From: Chromobacterium violaceum ATCC 12472
GTDB lineage: Bacteria; Pseudomonadota; Gammaproteobacteria; Burkholderiales; Chromobacteriaceae
Direction of reading: 5' to 3'
Assembly: GCF_000007705.1 (NCBI RefSeq)
Contig: NC_005085.1
Coordinates: forward strand, 4,163,752-4,227,751
DNA: 64,000 nucleotides
The notes below the pieces were generated by a model. The model had not been told where the DNA came from. It made no database searches and worked only from the letters and a program-made list of their open reading frames with translations. Shown here in pieces: positions 32,551-40,562 of this stretch. Within the stretch, counting starts at the first letter, position 1. The number at the start of each line of letters is the position of its first letter. A program made the position numbers and the translations under genes.

Positions 32551-34380
32551 TCAAACGCCCCGCTTGGCGGCTTCCGACGCCGGCAGCAGCGGAATCAGCA
32601 TTTCCGCGCGCAGCTGCTCCAGCGGCAGCAGCGGCGACATGTCTTCCAGCGGCATCGACAGCATGGAGCCGTCCGGCTGCGGCAGCGCGGCGGCCTTGGG
32701 CTGCAGCGTTTCGTTCTCGTTCAGCCGCACGTCGCACAGAATCGGTCCCGGATGCGCCATCACCTTGGCCAATCCTTCCGCCAGCTCCTCGACGCGTTCG
32801 ATGCGCACCGCAGGCAGGCCGTAGGCCTCGGCCAGCTCCAGCAGGTCCGGGATCAGCACGCCGGCTTCGGGCCCGGTGCCGACATAGCGGCTGTCGAAAT
32901 AATTGCGCTGGGTGTTGCGGATGGAGGCGTAGCCGTTGTTGTTCATGATGAACAGGCGGATGGGCAGTCGCAGCGCCTTCAGCGTCGCAAGCTCCTGCAG
33001 GTTCAGTTGCAGGCTGCCGTCGCTTTCCAACGCGATCATCGGCCTGGAGCCGTTGCCCAGGCAGGCGCCTATCGCCGCCGGCAGGCCGTAGCCCATCGAT
33101 CCCAGGCCCGAAGTCAGAAATACGCGCTGGCCCGGCTTGTTGCGGAACACGGTGTAGAACACCTCGACCGCCAGGCCGGAGCTGCCGGTGGAAATCAGCG
33201 TGTTTTCCGGCGCGGCGTCGGACAGCGCGTCGACGAAGTGATAGTGGCTGATCTGGCCGGAGGTCGGGAACGGCGCGCCGTCCTGCACCGGGTAGCGGCG
33301 CTTCCAGTCGGCGCAGCGGTCCAGCCATGACTGCCACTTGGCCTTGGGCAGGCGCTCGACGGCCGCCAGCAGGCCCTCCAGGCAGGCCTTGGCGTCCATC
33401 GCCAACGGCAGGTCGATCTCCATCTCCAGCTTGGCGATCTCGGCGGCGTCGACGTCCACCACCACCTTGCGCGCGGCGCGGGCGAAGCCCTTGGGGTTAT
33501 AGGCGGTGAGGATGTTGTCGAGGCGGGTGCCGATGGCGATCAACAGGTCGCAGTTCTGCACCGCGAAGTTGCCGGGACGCAGCGCCACCACGCCGGGACG
33601 GCCGGCGCACAGCGGGCTGTCCCACGGCATCAGGTCCATCGCGTTCCAGGTGGCGGCCACCGGCACTTGCAGCGTTTCGCTGAGCCGGCGCAGCGCGTCG
33701 GCGCCGCCGGCAATGCGCACGCCGTGGCCGGCCAGGATCAGCGGCCGCTCGGCCTGCTTCAACAGATCGGCGATGGCGGCGACATGGTCTTGCGCGGCCG
33801 GCGCGGTTTCGCCTTCCGGTTGCCAGCCCGGCAGCGTGGCCGGATCGATGGGCGCGGCCTGCACGTCCAGCGGGATGTCCAGCCACACCGGGCCGGGACG
33901 GCCGCTGTGCGCCAGATAGAGCGCCTCCTCCAGATGCTGGCGGATGGCTTGCGGATCGGTGACGGTGACCGCGTACTTGGTCACCGGCTTGGCCATGGAC
34001 ACGACATCCACTTCCTGCACGCCCTTCTGGCGCAGGCCGCTGCCCTGCAGCAGGTCGGCGCGCTTCACCTGGCCGGAAATCACCAGCAGCGGCAGCGATT
34101 CGATCCAGGCGCCGGCCACCGGCGTCAGGATGTTGGTGGCGCCGGGGCCGGTGGTCACCATGGCCACGCCGGTGCGCTCGGCCAGCCGGCCGTAGGCCTC
34201 GGCGGCGATGCCGCAGGCCTGCTCATGATGGCAATGGACGGCGGCGATGTCGGGCTGCTGCGCCAGCGCGTCGTTCAGATGCATCGCGCCGCCGCCCGGC
34301 AGCAGAAACACGTGGCGCACGCCGCGCGCGGCCAGGAAATCCATCACGTAGTCCGCCAGGCGGACAAGTTTTGCGCTCAT
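32551..34380 (-). CDS. Thiamine-diphosphate enzyme, acetolactate synthase / YerE-like
   Basis: Encodes 609 residues from the ATG at 34380 with all three ThDP-enzyme domains. The activating Glu53 is in HHEQACGIAAEAYGR. The diphosphate-binding region reads ALESDGS and, about 24 residues on, MNNNGY (SDG replaces the usual GDG). TTGPGATNI and AGAWIESLPLLVISG are family-typical. True acetolactate synthase has a small-subunit gene beside it, which is absent here. In a CDP-3,6-dideoxyhexose operon the better parallel is YerE of Yersinia, which adds a two-carbon unit from pyruvate to carbon 4 of the CDP-4-keto sugar. This parallel rests on context and family. Confidence 0.85.
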   Translation of the reverse strand: MSAKLVRLADYVMDFLAARGVRHVFLLPGGGAMHLNDALAQQPDIAAVHCHHEQACGIAAEAYGRLAERTGVAMVTTGPGATNILTPVAGAWIESLPLLVISGQVKRADLLQGSGLRQKGVQEVDVVSMAKPVTKYAVTVTDPQAIRQHLEEALYLAHSGRPGPVWLDIPLDVQAAPIDPATLPGWQPEGETAPAAQDHVAAIADLLKQAERPLILAGHGVRIAGGADALRRLSETLQVPVAATWNAMDLMPWDSPLCAGRPGVVALRPGNFAVQNCDLLIAIGTRLDNILTAYNPKGFARAARKVVVDVDAAEIAKLEMEIDLPLAMDAKACLEGLLAAVERLPKAKWQSWLDRCADWKRRYPVQDGAPFPTSGQISHYHFVDALSDAAPENTLISTGSSGLAVEVFYTVFRNKPGQRVFLTSGLGSMGYGLPAAIGACLGNGSRPMIALESDGSLQLNLQELATLKALRLPIRLFIMNNNGYASIRNTQRNYFDSRYVGTGPEAGVLIPDLLELAEAYGLPAVRIERVEELAEGLAKVMAHPGPILCDVRLNENETLQPKAAALPQPDGSMLSMPLEDMSPLLPLEQLRAEMLIPLLPASEAAKRGV

Positions 34381-34382
34381 GC

Positions 34383-35870
34383 TCACATCCAGTAGGTCAG
34401 GCGGGTCTTGCGGTCCTGGTTGGCGCTGATCCGCTCGTCGGTATAGTAGGAATCGTCGACGTAATGGGTGGACGAGATCTCCTCGAACACCACGCCATTG
34501 CGCGAATGGAAGCGGTGGCGCACGCCGCGCTGCACGGTGATCACGTCGCCGGCCTGGGCCTGGCGCTCCTCGTCGTCCAGCCAGATGGTCATCTCGCCGT
34601 AGAGCACGATGAAGGTTTCTTCCTTCTTGTGGTGGTACTGCTCCGGATGGGTCTGGCCCGGCAGCATCACGATCAGCTTCTTGCAGTATTCGCGGTTGAC
34701 CACGGTCACCATGGTCAGGCCGTATTCGTGGAAATGCTCCATGCCGTAATGGTGGGAGATTTCCAGCTCGGAGCGGCCCGGCACCACGATCTTGCCGCGC
34801 TTGAACAAGGCCTTCACCGCCTCCACCGCCTTCTGCACCTTGTCGCGCAGGTTCACCGGCTCCAGATCGGCGGCCATCACGGGCGCGTCGGCGGCGATCG
34901 GCGTCTTGGCGGTGTAGCGGACATATTTGGACCATTCGTTGGCGGTCAGTTGCCCTTCCACCGGCGGGAAGGCGAAGCTGACATTGTCGGCGGTCAGCGC
35001 CTCGCCGGCCGCGACCGGCCGGGTGGCGAACACGCCGCGGCGCAGCGAGCGCAGGCTGGCTTGCTCGGTCTCCGACACCGCGTCGTCCTCGCCATCGCCC
35101 AGCATGGCCAGCGCGCGCGCGGCGGCGGCCAGCCAGCGGCGGACCTGCTCCGGATTGGCGGAGTAATTGTTGATGCCGTACTGGTCGGTGGGCAGGCCCA
35201 CATGCTTCTCGAACACCGTCGCGCCCTGGGCGACCGCCAGCATGATGGGTTCCATCAAGTCCGGGTCTTCGTGGGTGGAGTAGCCGATGCGCACGCCGGC
35301 GTACTGCTGGCGCAACGTCTTGATCCGCGCCAGGTGCAGATGGTCGTCCGGCGTCGGGTACTCGGCCACACAGTGCATGATGGTCAGATCCTTGCCGCGA
35401 TGCAGCATGAAGCTGACCACCTTGTCGATGTCCTCGCGCCGCGCGCCGGCGGTGGACGCCACCACCGGCTTGTCGCTGCGGGCGATGCGCTCCAGCAGGG
35501 GCCAATCGGTGAACGAGCAACTGGCGATCTTGATGATCTCGATGCCGTGCGCTTCGATCAGGTCCACCGATTCCTCGTCGAACGGGGTGCAGATCGCCTT
35601 GAAGCCGTTGGCCTTCATCTCGGCCACCAGCTTTTGCATCTGTTCCGGCTGCAGCCGGGTCTCCTCGAAACGCTTCACGTACTTGACGTCGTCGCGGCCC
35701 TTGAAGCTGGAATGGATGAAGGTGTCCAGGTTGCGGTACTGCAGCTTGAAGCCGAAGTCGAAATCGAAGCCCTGGCAGGATTCGCGGATGGCGCGGATCA
35801 GCGCGACGCCGTGCTCGACGTTGCCCATGTGGTTGTTGGCCATCTCGAAGATGAATAGCGGCTTGCTCAT
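34383..35870 (-). CDS. NeuB-type sialic-acid-like synthase fused to a cupin
   Basis: Encodes 495 residues. Residues 1-270 form the NeuB barrel (FIFEMANNHMGNVEHG, PFDEESVDLIEAHGIEIIKI, GYSTHEDPDLM). A SAF-type antifreeze-like domain follows (about 270-350, GVFATRPVAAGEALTADNVS), and residues 385-475 form a cupin with YHHKKEETFIVLYGEMTIWL. NeuB enzymes condense phosphoenolpyruvate with an aldose to make a nonulosonic acid; the cupin may isomerise or bind the sugar. No NeuA-type CMP transferase or NeuC-type epimerase is nearby, so this is not a standard sialic acid pathway. It ends 3 bp before the thiamine enzyme gene. Confidence 0.9.
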   Translation of the reverse strand: MSKPLFIFEMANNHMGNVEHGVALIRAIRESCQGFDFDFGFKLQYRNLDTFIHSSFKGRDDVKYVKRFEETRLQPEQMQKLVAEMKANGFKAICTPFDEESVDLIEAHGIEIIKIASCSFTDWPLLERIARSDKPVVASTAGARREDIDKVVSFMLHRGKDLTIMHCVAEYPTPDDHLHLARIKTLRQQYAGVRIGYSTHEDPDLMEPIMLAVAQGATVFEKHVGLPTDQYGINNYSANPEQVRRWLAAAARALAMLGDGEDDAVSETEQASLRSLRRGVFATRPVAAGEALTADNVSFAFPPVEGQLTANEWSKYVRYTAKTPIAADAPVMAADLEPVNLRDKVQKAVEAVKALFKRGKIVVPGRSELEISHHYGMEHFHEYGLTMVTVVNREYCKKLIVMLPGQTHPEQYHHKKEETFIVLYGEMTIWLDDEERQAQAGDVITVQRGVRHRFHSRNGVVFEEISSTHYVDDSYYTDERISANQDRKTRLTYWM

Positions 35871-35881
35871 GATGGGCCTCT

Positions 35882-37195
35882 CTAGTCGAAGTTGGCGCCG
35901 AGGAAGGTTTCCAGCTTCTCGACGGTGAAATCCAGCATCTCCCGGCTCAAGCCCGGATAGAGGCCGATCCAGAAGGTGTCGTTCATGATGCGGTCGGTCA
36001 CCGGCAGCGGCGTCGCGCAGCGGTAGTTCCGGCCTTGCATATAGGGCTGCCGGGTCAGGTTGCCGGCGAACAGCAGCCGGGTGCCGATGCGGTGCTGGTC
36101 CAGGTAGTGCAGCAGGTCGACCCGGCTGAGCTGCGCCTCCGGCTTCAGCGTCAGCGGGAAGCCGAACCAGGACGGGTCCGAACCCGGCGTCGCCTGCGGC
36201 AGCACCAGGAATTCGGCGCAGCTTTGCAGCCGCTCGCTCAAATAGGCGAAGTTCTGCTTGCGCGCCGCGATGAAGCCCTCCAGCCGGTCCAGCTGGGCCA
36301 GCCCGCAGGCCGCCTGCATGTCGCTGATCTTCAGGTTGTACCCCATGTGGGAATAGGTGTACTTGTGGTCGTAGCCGCAGGGCAGTTGGCCCAGCTGCCA
36401 GGAAAAGCGCTTGCCGCAGGTATTGTCCTTGCCCGGCGCGCAATAGCAGTCGCGGCCCCAGTCGCGCACCGACTCCATGATCAGCCGCAGTTGCGGGTCG
36501 CGGGTGAACACCGCGCCGCCCTCGCCCATGGTGATGTGGTGGGCCGGATAGAAGCTGAGCGTGCCGATGTCGCCAAAGGTGCCGACCTTCTGGCCGTTGA
36601 AGGTGGAGCCCAGCGCGTCGCAGCAATCCTCCACCAGCCACAGGCCGTGCTTGCGGGCGAAAGCGGCCACCTTGTCCAGATCGAACGGGTTGCCCAGCGT
36701 GTGGGCGATCATGATGGCCTTGGTGCGCGGCGACAGCGCGGCCTCCAGCAGATCGGCGTCGATATTGTAGGTCGGTAGCTGCACGTCGACGAACACCGGC
36801 ACCGCGCCGTTCTGGATGATGGGATTGACCGTGGTGGGGAAGCCCGCCGCCACGGTGATCACTTCGTCGCCGGGCTTGATCGCGCGCTCGCCAAGCTTGG
36901 GCGAGGTCAGCGCGGTGAAGGCCACCAGATTGGCCGACGAGCCGGAATTGACGGTCAGCACGTGCGGCAGGCCGATGAATTCGCCCAGCCGGGTTTCAAA
37001 GGACGCGTTGAAGCGGCCGGTGGTCAGCCAGGCGTCCAGCGCGGCGTCCACCATGTTCGCCACTTCGGCGGCGCCCACCACCTTGCCGGACGGCGGCACG
37101 GCGGTCTGGCCGGGAATGAATTCGGCCTGGGCCAGGCGCGCTTCGGCGTATTGACGCACCAGGGCGAGAATGGCCTCTCGGCTTGTGTCAGTCAT
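35882..37195 (-). CDS. rfbH: CDP-4-keto-6-deoxyglucose 3-dehydrase (E1, RfbH/DdhC)
   Basis: Encodes 437 residues. It is a PMP-dependent member of the DegT/DnrJ/EryC1/StrS fold. The catalytic Lys is replaced by His220 ([14 protein letters not shown]), which defines 3-dehydrases. The iron-sulfur pattern C-x57-C-x-C-x7-C known for this enzyme is exactly present: Cys192, Cys250, Cys252 and Cys260. It removes the C-3 hydroxyl of CDP-4-keto-6-deoxyglucose together with an E3 reductase (RfbI/DdhD). No E3 gene is in the island. It follows rfbG by 16 bp. Confidence 0.96.
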   Translation of the reverse strand: MTDTSREAILALVRQYAEARLAQAEFIPGQTAVPPSGKVVGAAEVANMVDAALDAWLTTGRFNASFETRLGEFIGLPHVLTVNSGSSANLVAFTALTSPKLGERAIKPGDEVITVAAGFPTTVNPIIQNGAVPVFVDVQLPTYNIDADLLEAALSPRTKAIMIAHTLGNPFDLDKVAAFARKHGLWLVEDCCDALGSTFNGQKVGTFGDIGTLSFYPAHHITMGEGGAVFTRDPQLRLIMESVRDWGRDCYCAPGKDNTCGKRFSWQLGQLPCGYDHKYTYSHMGYNLKISDMQAACGLAQLDRLEGFIAARKQNFAYLSERLQSCAEFLVLPQATPGSDPSWFGFPLTLKPEAQLSRVDLLHYLDQHRIGTRLLFAGNLTRQPYMQGRNYRCATPLPVTDRIMNDTFWIGLYPGLSREMLDFTVEKLETFLGANFD

Positions 37196-37211
37196 GTCTT
37201 GCTCTCTCTGC

Positions 37212-38258
37212 TCAGCCGCGCGTATAGGCTGAGATCTGCTTTAAGGTGAAGGCCTGCATGTCCTCGCCGCGCAGCCAGGCGCGATGCCAGTCCAGCGTGG
37301 CCGACAAGGCCTGCTCCAGGCTCCAGCGCGGCGACCAGCCCAGCCGCTGGCGGGACTTGGCGCTGTCCAGCCGCAGGGTCTGCGCCTCGTGCGGATGGTC
37401 GCCGCCGTCGCGGTGCCAGCGGGCGTCGCCGCCCCATTGCCGGGCCAGCGTGTCGGCGATCCAGGACACCGGACGATTGCTGTCGTCGGCGGGGCCGAAA
37501 TTCCAGGCCGACGCGGCATCATCCTGCCCCTGCGCCAGGCGCTCGGCCAGCCGCAGGTAACCAGCCAGCGACTCCAGCACGTGCTGCCAGGGACGGACGG
37601 CGTCCGGGCTGCGTATCGCCAGCGAGCGGTTCTCGGAGAAGGCTTGCAGCAAGTCGGGCACCAGCCGGTTGGCCGACCAGTCGCCGCCGCCTATCACATT
37701 GCCGGCGCGGGCGGTGGCGATGGGGGCCATGCCGGGATAGGAGCGCCGGTAAGCGGCGCACACCAGCTCGGCGCAGGCCTTGCTGCTGCTGTAGGGATCG
37801 TGGCCGCCCAGCGCGTCGCTCTCGCGGTAGGCCCACGGCCATTCATGGTTTTCGTAGCACTTGTCGGTGGTGACGGCCACTACGGCCTCCACGCCCGGAC
37901 AATGGCGCGCCGCGTCCAGCAGGTTGGCGGTGCCCATCACATTGGTCGTGAAAGTGCCCAGCGGATCGGCGTAGCTGTGCCGGACCAGAGGCTGCGCCGC
38001 CAGATGGAAAACGATGGAGGGGCGACAGGAGCGCATCGCGTCGGCCAGAGCCGCCGCGTCGCGGATATCGGCCAGCATACCCATGGTGCGGCCGCCGACG
38101 CCGGCGGCCTCGAATAGCGCCGGCGACTGCTCCGGCGGCAGCGAGTAGCCGTGCACCTCGGCCCCCATGTCGGCCAGCCACAGGCTGAGCCAGCCGCCCT
38201 TGAAGCCAGTGTGGCCGGTCAGGAATACCTTGCGCCCGCGCCAGAAGGCCGGATTCAC
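37212..38258 (-). CDS. rfbG: CDP-glucose 4,6-dehydratase
   Basis: Encodes 348 residues from a GTG start at 38258 that overlaps the rfbF stop as GTGA; no ATG fits nearby. The NAD-binding motif is [18 protein letters not shown], the Thr of the active site is in AVTTDKCYE, and YxxxK is intact in [12 protein letters not shown]. It converts CDP-glucose into CDP-4-keto-6-deoxyglucose in the cytoplasm, the step between RfbF and RfbH. The TTDKCYEN and PVSWIAD features match CDP-glucose rather than dTDP-glucose dehydratases. It is translationally coupled to rfbF. Confidence 0.95.
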   Translation of the reverse strand: MNPAFWRGRKVFLTGHTGFKGGWLSLWLADMGAEVHGYSLPPEQSPALFEAAGVGGRTMGMLADIRDAAALADAMRSCRPSIVFHLAAQPLVRHSYADPLGTFTTNVMGTANLLDAARHCPGVEAVVAVTTDKCYENHEWPWAYRESDALGGHDPYSSSKACAELVCAAYRRSYPGMAPIATARAGNVIGGGDWSANRLVPDLLQAFSENRSLAIRSPDAVRPWQHVLESLAGYLRLAERLAQGQDDAASAWNFGPADDSNRPVSWIADTLARQWGGDARWHRDGGDHPHEAQTLRLDSAKSRQRLGWSPRWSLEQALSATLDWHRAWLRGEDMQAFTLKQISAYTRG

Positions 38259-39025
38259 CACAGCTTCCACGGCGCCTCCCCGCTCTGCCACAACTCCTCG
38301 AGCAGGGTCTTGTCGCGCAGCGTGTCCATCGGCTGCCAGAAACCGCTGTGTTCGTAAGCGGCCAGCTGTCCGCGGCTGGCCAGCGTTTCCAGCGGCTCGG
38401 ATTCCCAGACGCAGTCGTCGCTGTCTATCAGGTCCAGCACCGACGGGTTCAGCACGAAGAAGCCGCCGTTGATCATGCCGCCGTCGCCGCGCGGCTTTTC
38501 CTTGAAGAATTCGACGCGCTCGTCGCGGATCTCCAGCGCGCCGAAGCGGCCGGGCGGATGCACCGCGGTGACGGTGGCTTCCACGCCCTGGCTGCGGTGG
38601 TAAGCGACGGCGGCGGTGATGTCGATGTCGCTGACCCCGTCGCCGTAGGTGAAGCAGAAGTCCTGCTCGTTCTCCAGATGCCTGCGCACCCGCCCCAGCC
38701 GGCCGCCGGTCTGGGTGCTTTCCCCGGTGTCGACCAGGGTCACCCGCCACGGCTCGGCATGGCGCTCGTGCACGAACATCTGGTTGTTGCTCAGATCCAG
38801 CGTGACGTCGGAAGTGTGGAGGAAATAGTTGGCGAAGTATTCCTTGATCACATATCCCTTGTAGCCCAGGCAGATGATGAAATCATTGATGCCGTGTGCG
38901 GAGTAGATTTTCAGGATATGCCAGATGATGGGCTTGCCGCCGATCTCGATCATCGGTTTGGGACGAAGATGGGACTCTTCGCTGATGCGCGTGCCAAGAC
39001 CACCAGCCAAAATCACGGCTTTCAT
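38255..39025 (-). CDS. rfbF: Glucose-1-phosphate cytidylyltransferase
   Basis: Encodes 256 residues. The nucleotidyltransferase start [20 protein letters not shown] and [19 protein letters not shown], with [20 protein letters not shown], are typical of RfbF/DdhA. It makes CDP-glucose from CTP and glucose-1-phosphate, the entry step of the CDP-3,6-dideoxyhexose route. It is the first gene of the leftward island operon, with AGAGAGATGT before the ATG. A promoter with a palindromic spacer lies just upstream. The galU gene at 47009 draws on the same glucose-1-phosphate pool. Confidence 0.96.
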   Translation of the reverse strand: MKAVILAGGLGTRISEESHLRPKPMIEIGGKPIIWHILKIYSAHGINDFIICLGYKGYVIKEYFANYFLHTSDVTLDLSNNQMFVHERHAEPWRVTLVDTGESTQTGGRLGRVRRHLENEQDFCFTYGDGVSDIDITAAVAYHRSQGVEATVTAVHPPGRFGALEIRDERVEFFKEKPRGDGGMINGGFFVLNPSVLDLIDSDDCVWESEPLETLASRGQLAAYEHSGFWQPMDTLRDKTLLEELWQSGEAPWKLW

Positions 39026-39053
39026 ACATCTCTCTCTTGTTGCGCCCGGCGTA

Positions 39054-39083
39054 TATTAAATGGATTCGATAATCCATTCCAAT
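39054..39083 (-). promoter_or_regulatory. Candidate island promoter with palindromic spacer
   Basis: On the - strand a -35 TTGGAA (39083-39078) and -10 TAATAT (39059-39054) are 18 bp apart. The 20-bp inverted repeat AATGGATT-CGAT-AATCCATT (39060-39079) fills the spacer and touches both elements. The start of rfbF is 29 bp past the -10. An operator between -35 and -10 is typical of MerR-type activators or of tight repression. Confidence 0.5.
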
Positions 39084-39295
39084 GTAAATCGGACATCCGC
39101 AAGGCTGGATCCGCTTTGGGACGGGCATGCCGCCCGCGACCTCCAGTCAGTTTATGCCAGATCGCGCGCCGGGGCCGCCAGCGGCCCGGCATCGCGTCCT
39201 TTGCGGTTTTATCGGCGCGAAGGGCGGAGCACTTGAGCCGGCCGCGGCAATCTCGCCCCATTCGGCTCGCCCCGCCCCGGGCGGGCGCCCGGCGC

Positions 39296-40024
39296 TCAGC
39301 TTCCGAAGCAGGCCTGCAGAGTATCCATCAGGTCCTGCACGCTCTTGGCGGCCACCGCCGGGTCGAACTCGACCTTGCCTTGCTTTCCCTTGCCGGCTGC
39401 CCAGTTGCTGACCAGGCACAAGTGGGCGTAAGGCAGCTCCAGCTCACGGGCCAGCGCGGCCTCCGGCATGCCGGTCATGCCGACGATGTCCGCGCCGTCG
39501 CGCTCCAGCTTGAGAATCTCCGCCGCGCTCTCCAGCCTCGGTCCCTGGGTGCAGGCGTACACGCCATCGTGCACCCCGCTGATGCCGGTGGACTTGATCG
39601 CCTCGCGCAGCCGCCGGCGCAGGTCCGCGTCATACGGGGTGGTGAACTCGGCGTGCACCACCGGCCGCTCCGGCCCTTCGAAATAGGTATGCTTGCGTCC
39701 CCAGCTGTAGTCGATGATGTCGTGAGGCACGACCAGGCGTCCCGGCGCCATGTCGGGGCGGATGCCGCCCACCGTGCCGATGGCGATCACGCCCTTCACG
39801 CCCTGGTTGTGCAGCGCCCACAGGTTGGCGCGGTAATTGATCTCGTGCGGCGCCAGCGAATGGCCGTAACCGTGGCGGGCGATGAACACCACGTTCTGGC
39901 CGGACAGCTTGCCGAAGGTCAGCGCGCAGGAAGGATCGCCGTAAGGCGTGCGCACCACCTGGCGATGCGTGACGTCCAGTACAGGCAGCTGTGCCAGGCC
40001 GCTGCCGCCGATGATTGCCATCAT
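39296..40024 (-). CDS. S-methyl-5'-thioinosine phosphorylase (MTAP/PNP family)
   Basis: Encodes 242 residues from the first of two adjacent ATGs at 40024, with AAGGGG 8 nt upstream. The phosphate-binding opening is MMAIIGGSGLAQLP, followed by RHGYGHSLAPHEINYRANLW and the active-site GMTGMPEAALARELELPYAH. The family splits methylthioadenosine or methylthioinosine with phosphate in methionine and polyamine salvage. The ending CLVSNWAAGKG resembles the Pseudomonas aeruginosa MTI phosphorylase more than MTAP, so I favour MTI. It stands alone between the island and the haem operon and is divergent from hemP. Confidence 0.85.
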   Translation of the reverse strand: MMAIIGGSGLAQLPVLDVTHRQVVRTPYGDPSCALTFGKLSGQNVVFIARHGYGHSLAPHEINYRANLWALHNQGVKGVIAIGTVGGIRPDMAPGRLVVPHDIIDYSWGRKHTYFEGPERPVVHAEFTTPYDADLRRRLREAIKSTGISGVHDGVYACTQGPRLESAAEILKLERDGADIVGMTGMPEAALARELELPYAHLCLVSNWAAGKGKQGKVEFDPAVAAKSVQDLMDTLQACFGS

Positions 40025-40331
40025 ATTCGTTTCCCCTTGCGTGTTTCCTGCGCGGACGCCGTCCGGAACGTTCCGGACGGGCACGGCGGTCTCCCCGCCC
40101 CCTTGTTCCCGCCATCTGATTATGTCCGAATCCTGCGGTTTCGGCATAGTCCGCGACGCCGGCCAAGCCGCCAAAGCCCCGTGGGCGCGCATGCTGGCGC
40201 GTCCTCTGCGCGCAAGCGCGCCGGCAAGCTGGCGCTTACTTCCCAAACGGATTTCCCCATATTCAAGGCGAGGCATTCGGCTTGAGTCATTTTCGCTTGC
40301 CGACTTAAATGATAATGGTTATCATTTTTAA
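40025..40331. other. Intergenic region between MTI phosphorylase and hemP
   Basis: About 307 bp. The right end holds the Fur box at 40307-40327. In the rest I see no gene with a ribosome site. Confidence 0.6.
40307..40327. promoter_or_regulatory. Fur box before the haem operon
   Basis: AAATGATAA (40307-40315) and TTATCATTT (40319-40327) are perfect 9-bp inverted arms around TGG. This matches the GATAATGATAATCATTATC Fur consensus closely. It ends 4 bp before the hemP ATG, so iron-loaded Fur would block the start of the operon. Confidence 0.92.
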
Positions 40332-40505
40332 ATGAGCACATATCACTCACCGCCCATCCCCGACAAAGCACCCGCGCCGGCTTCCCCGCCGCTGCTGCAC
40401 AGCCGCCAGCTGTTCGACGGCGGGCGCGAGGTGCGGATCGAGCATCAGGGCGAGATCTACCGCCTGCAGCTCACCCGCAACGGCAAACTGATACTGATCA
40501 AGTAA
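40332..40505 (+). CDS. hemP: Hemin uptake protein HemP
   Basis: Encodes only 57 residues, starting at the ATG right after the Fur box. The second half carries the HemP pattern: S-x-x-LF-x-G (SRQLFDGGREVRI), then EHQGEIYRLQLTRNGKLILI and a final Lys. HemP proteins are tiny cytoplasmic proteins at the head of haem-uptake operons. In Burkholderia the homologue is needed for expression of the haem receptor gene. It is separated by 57 bp from the receptor gene and is surely co-regulated with it. Confidence 0.92.
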   Translation: MSTYHSPPIPDKAPAPASPPLLHSRQLFDGGREVRIEHQGEIYRLQLTRNGKLILIK

Positions 40506-40562
40506 CACCCGCAAGCCAGCCGACAGCCAGCCAGCGGAAACGACAACAACATTGGAGTTTCC

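Noticed and set aside
32551-35520. A single 989-residue reading covering the thiamine enzyme and part of the NeuB gene
   Set aside because: Only the part after the ATG at 34380 has protein features; the upstream part is a wrong-frame reading of neuB, so this is not a fusion protein.
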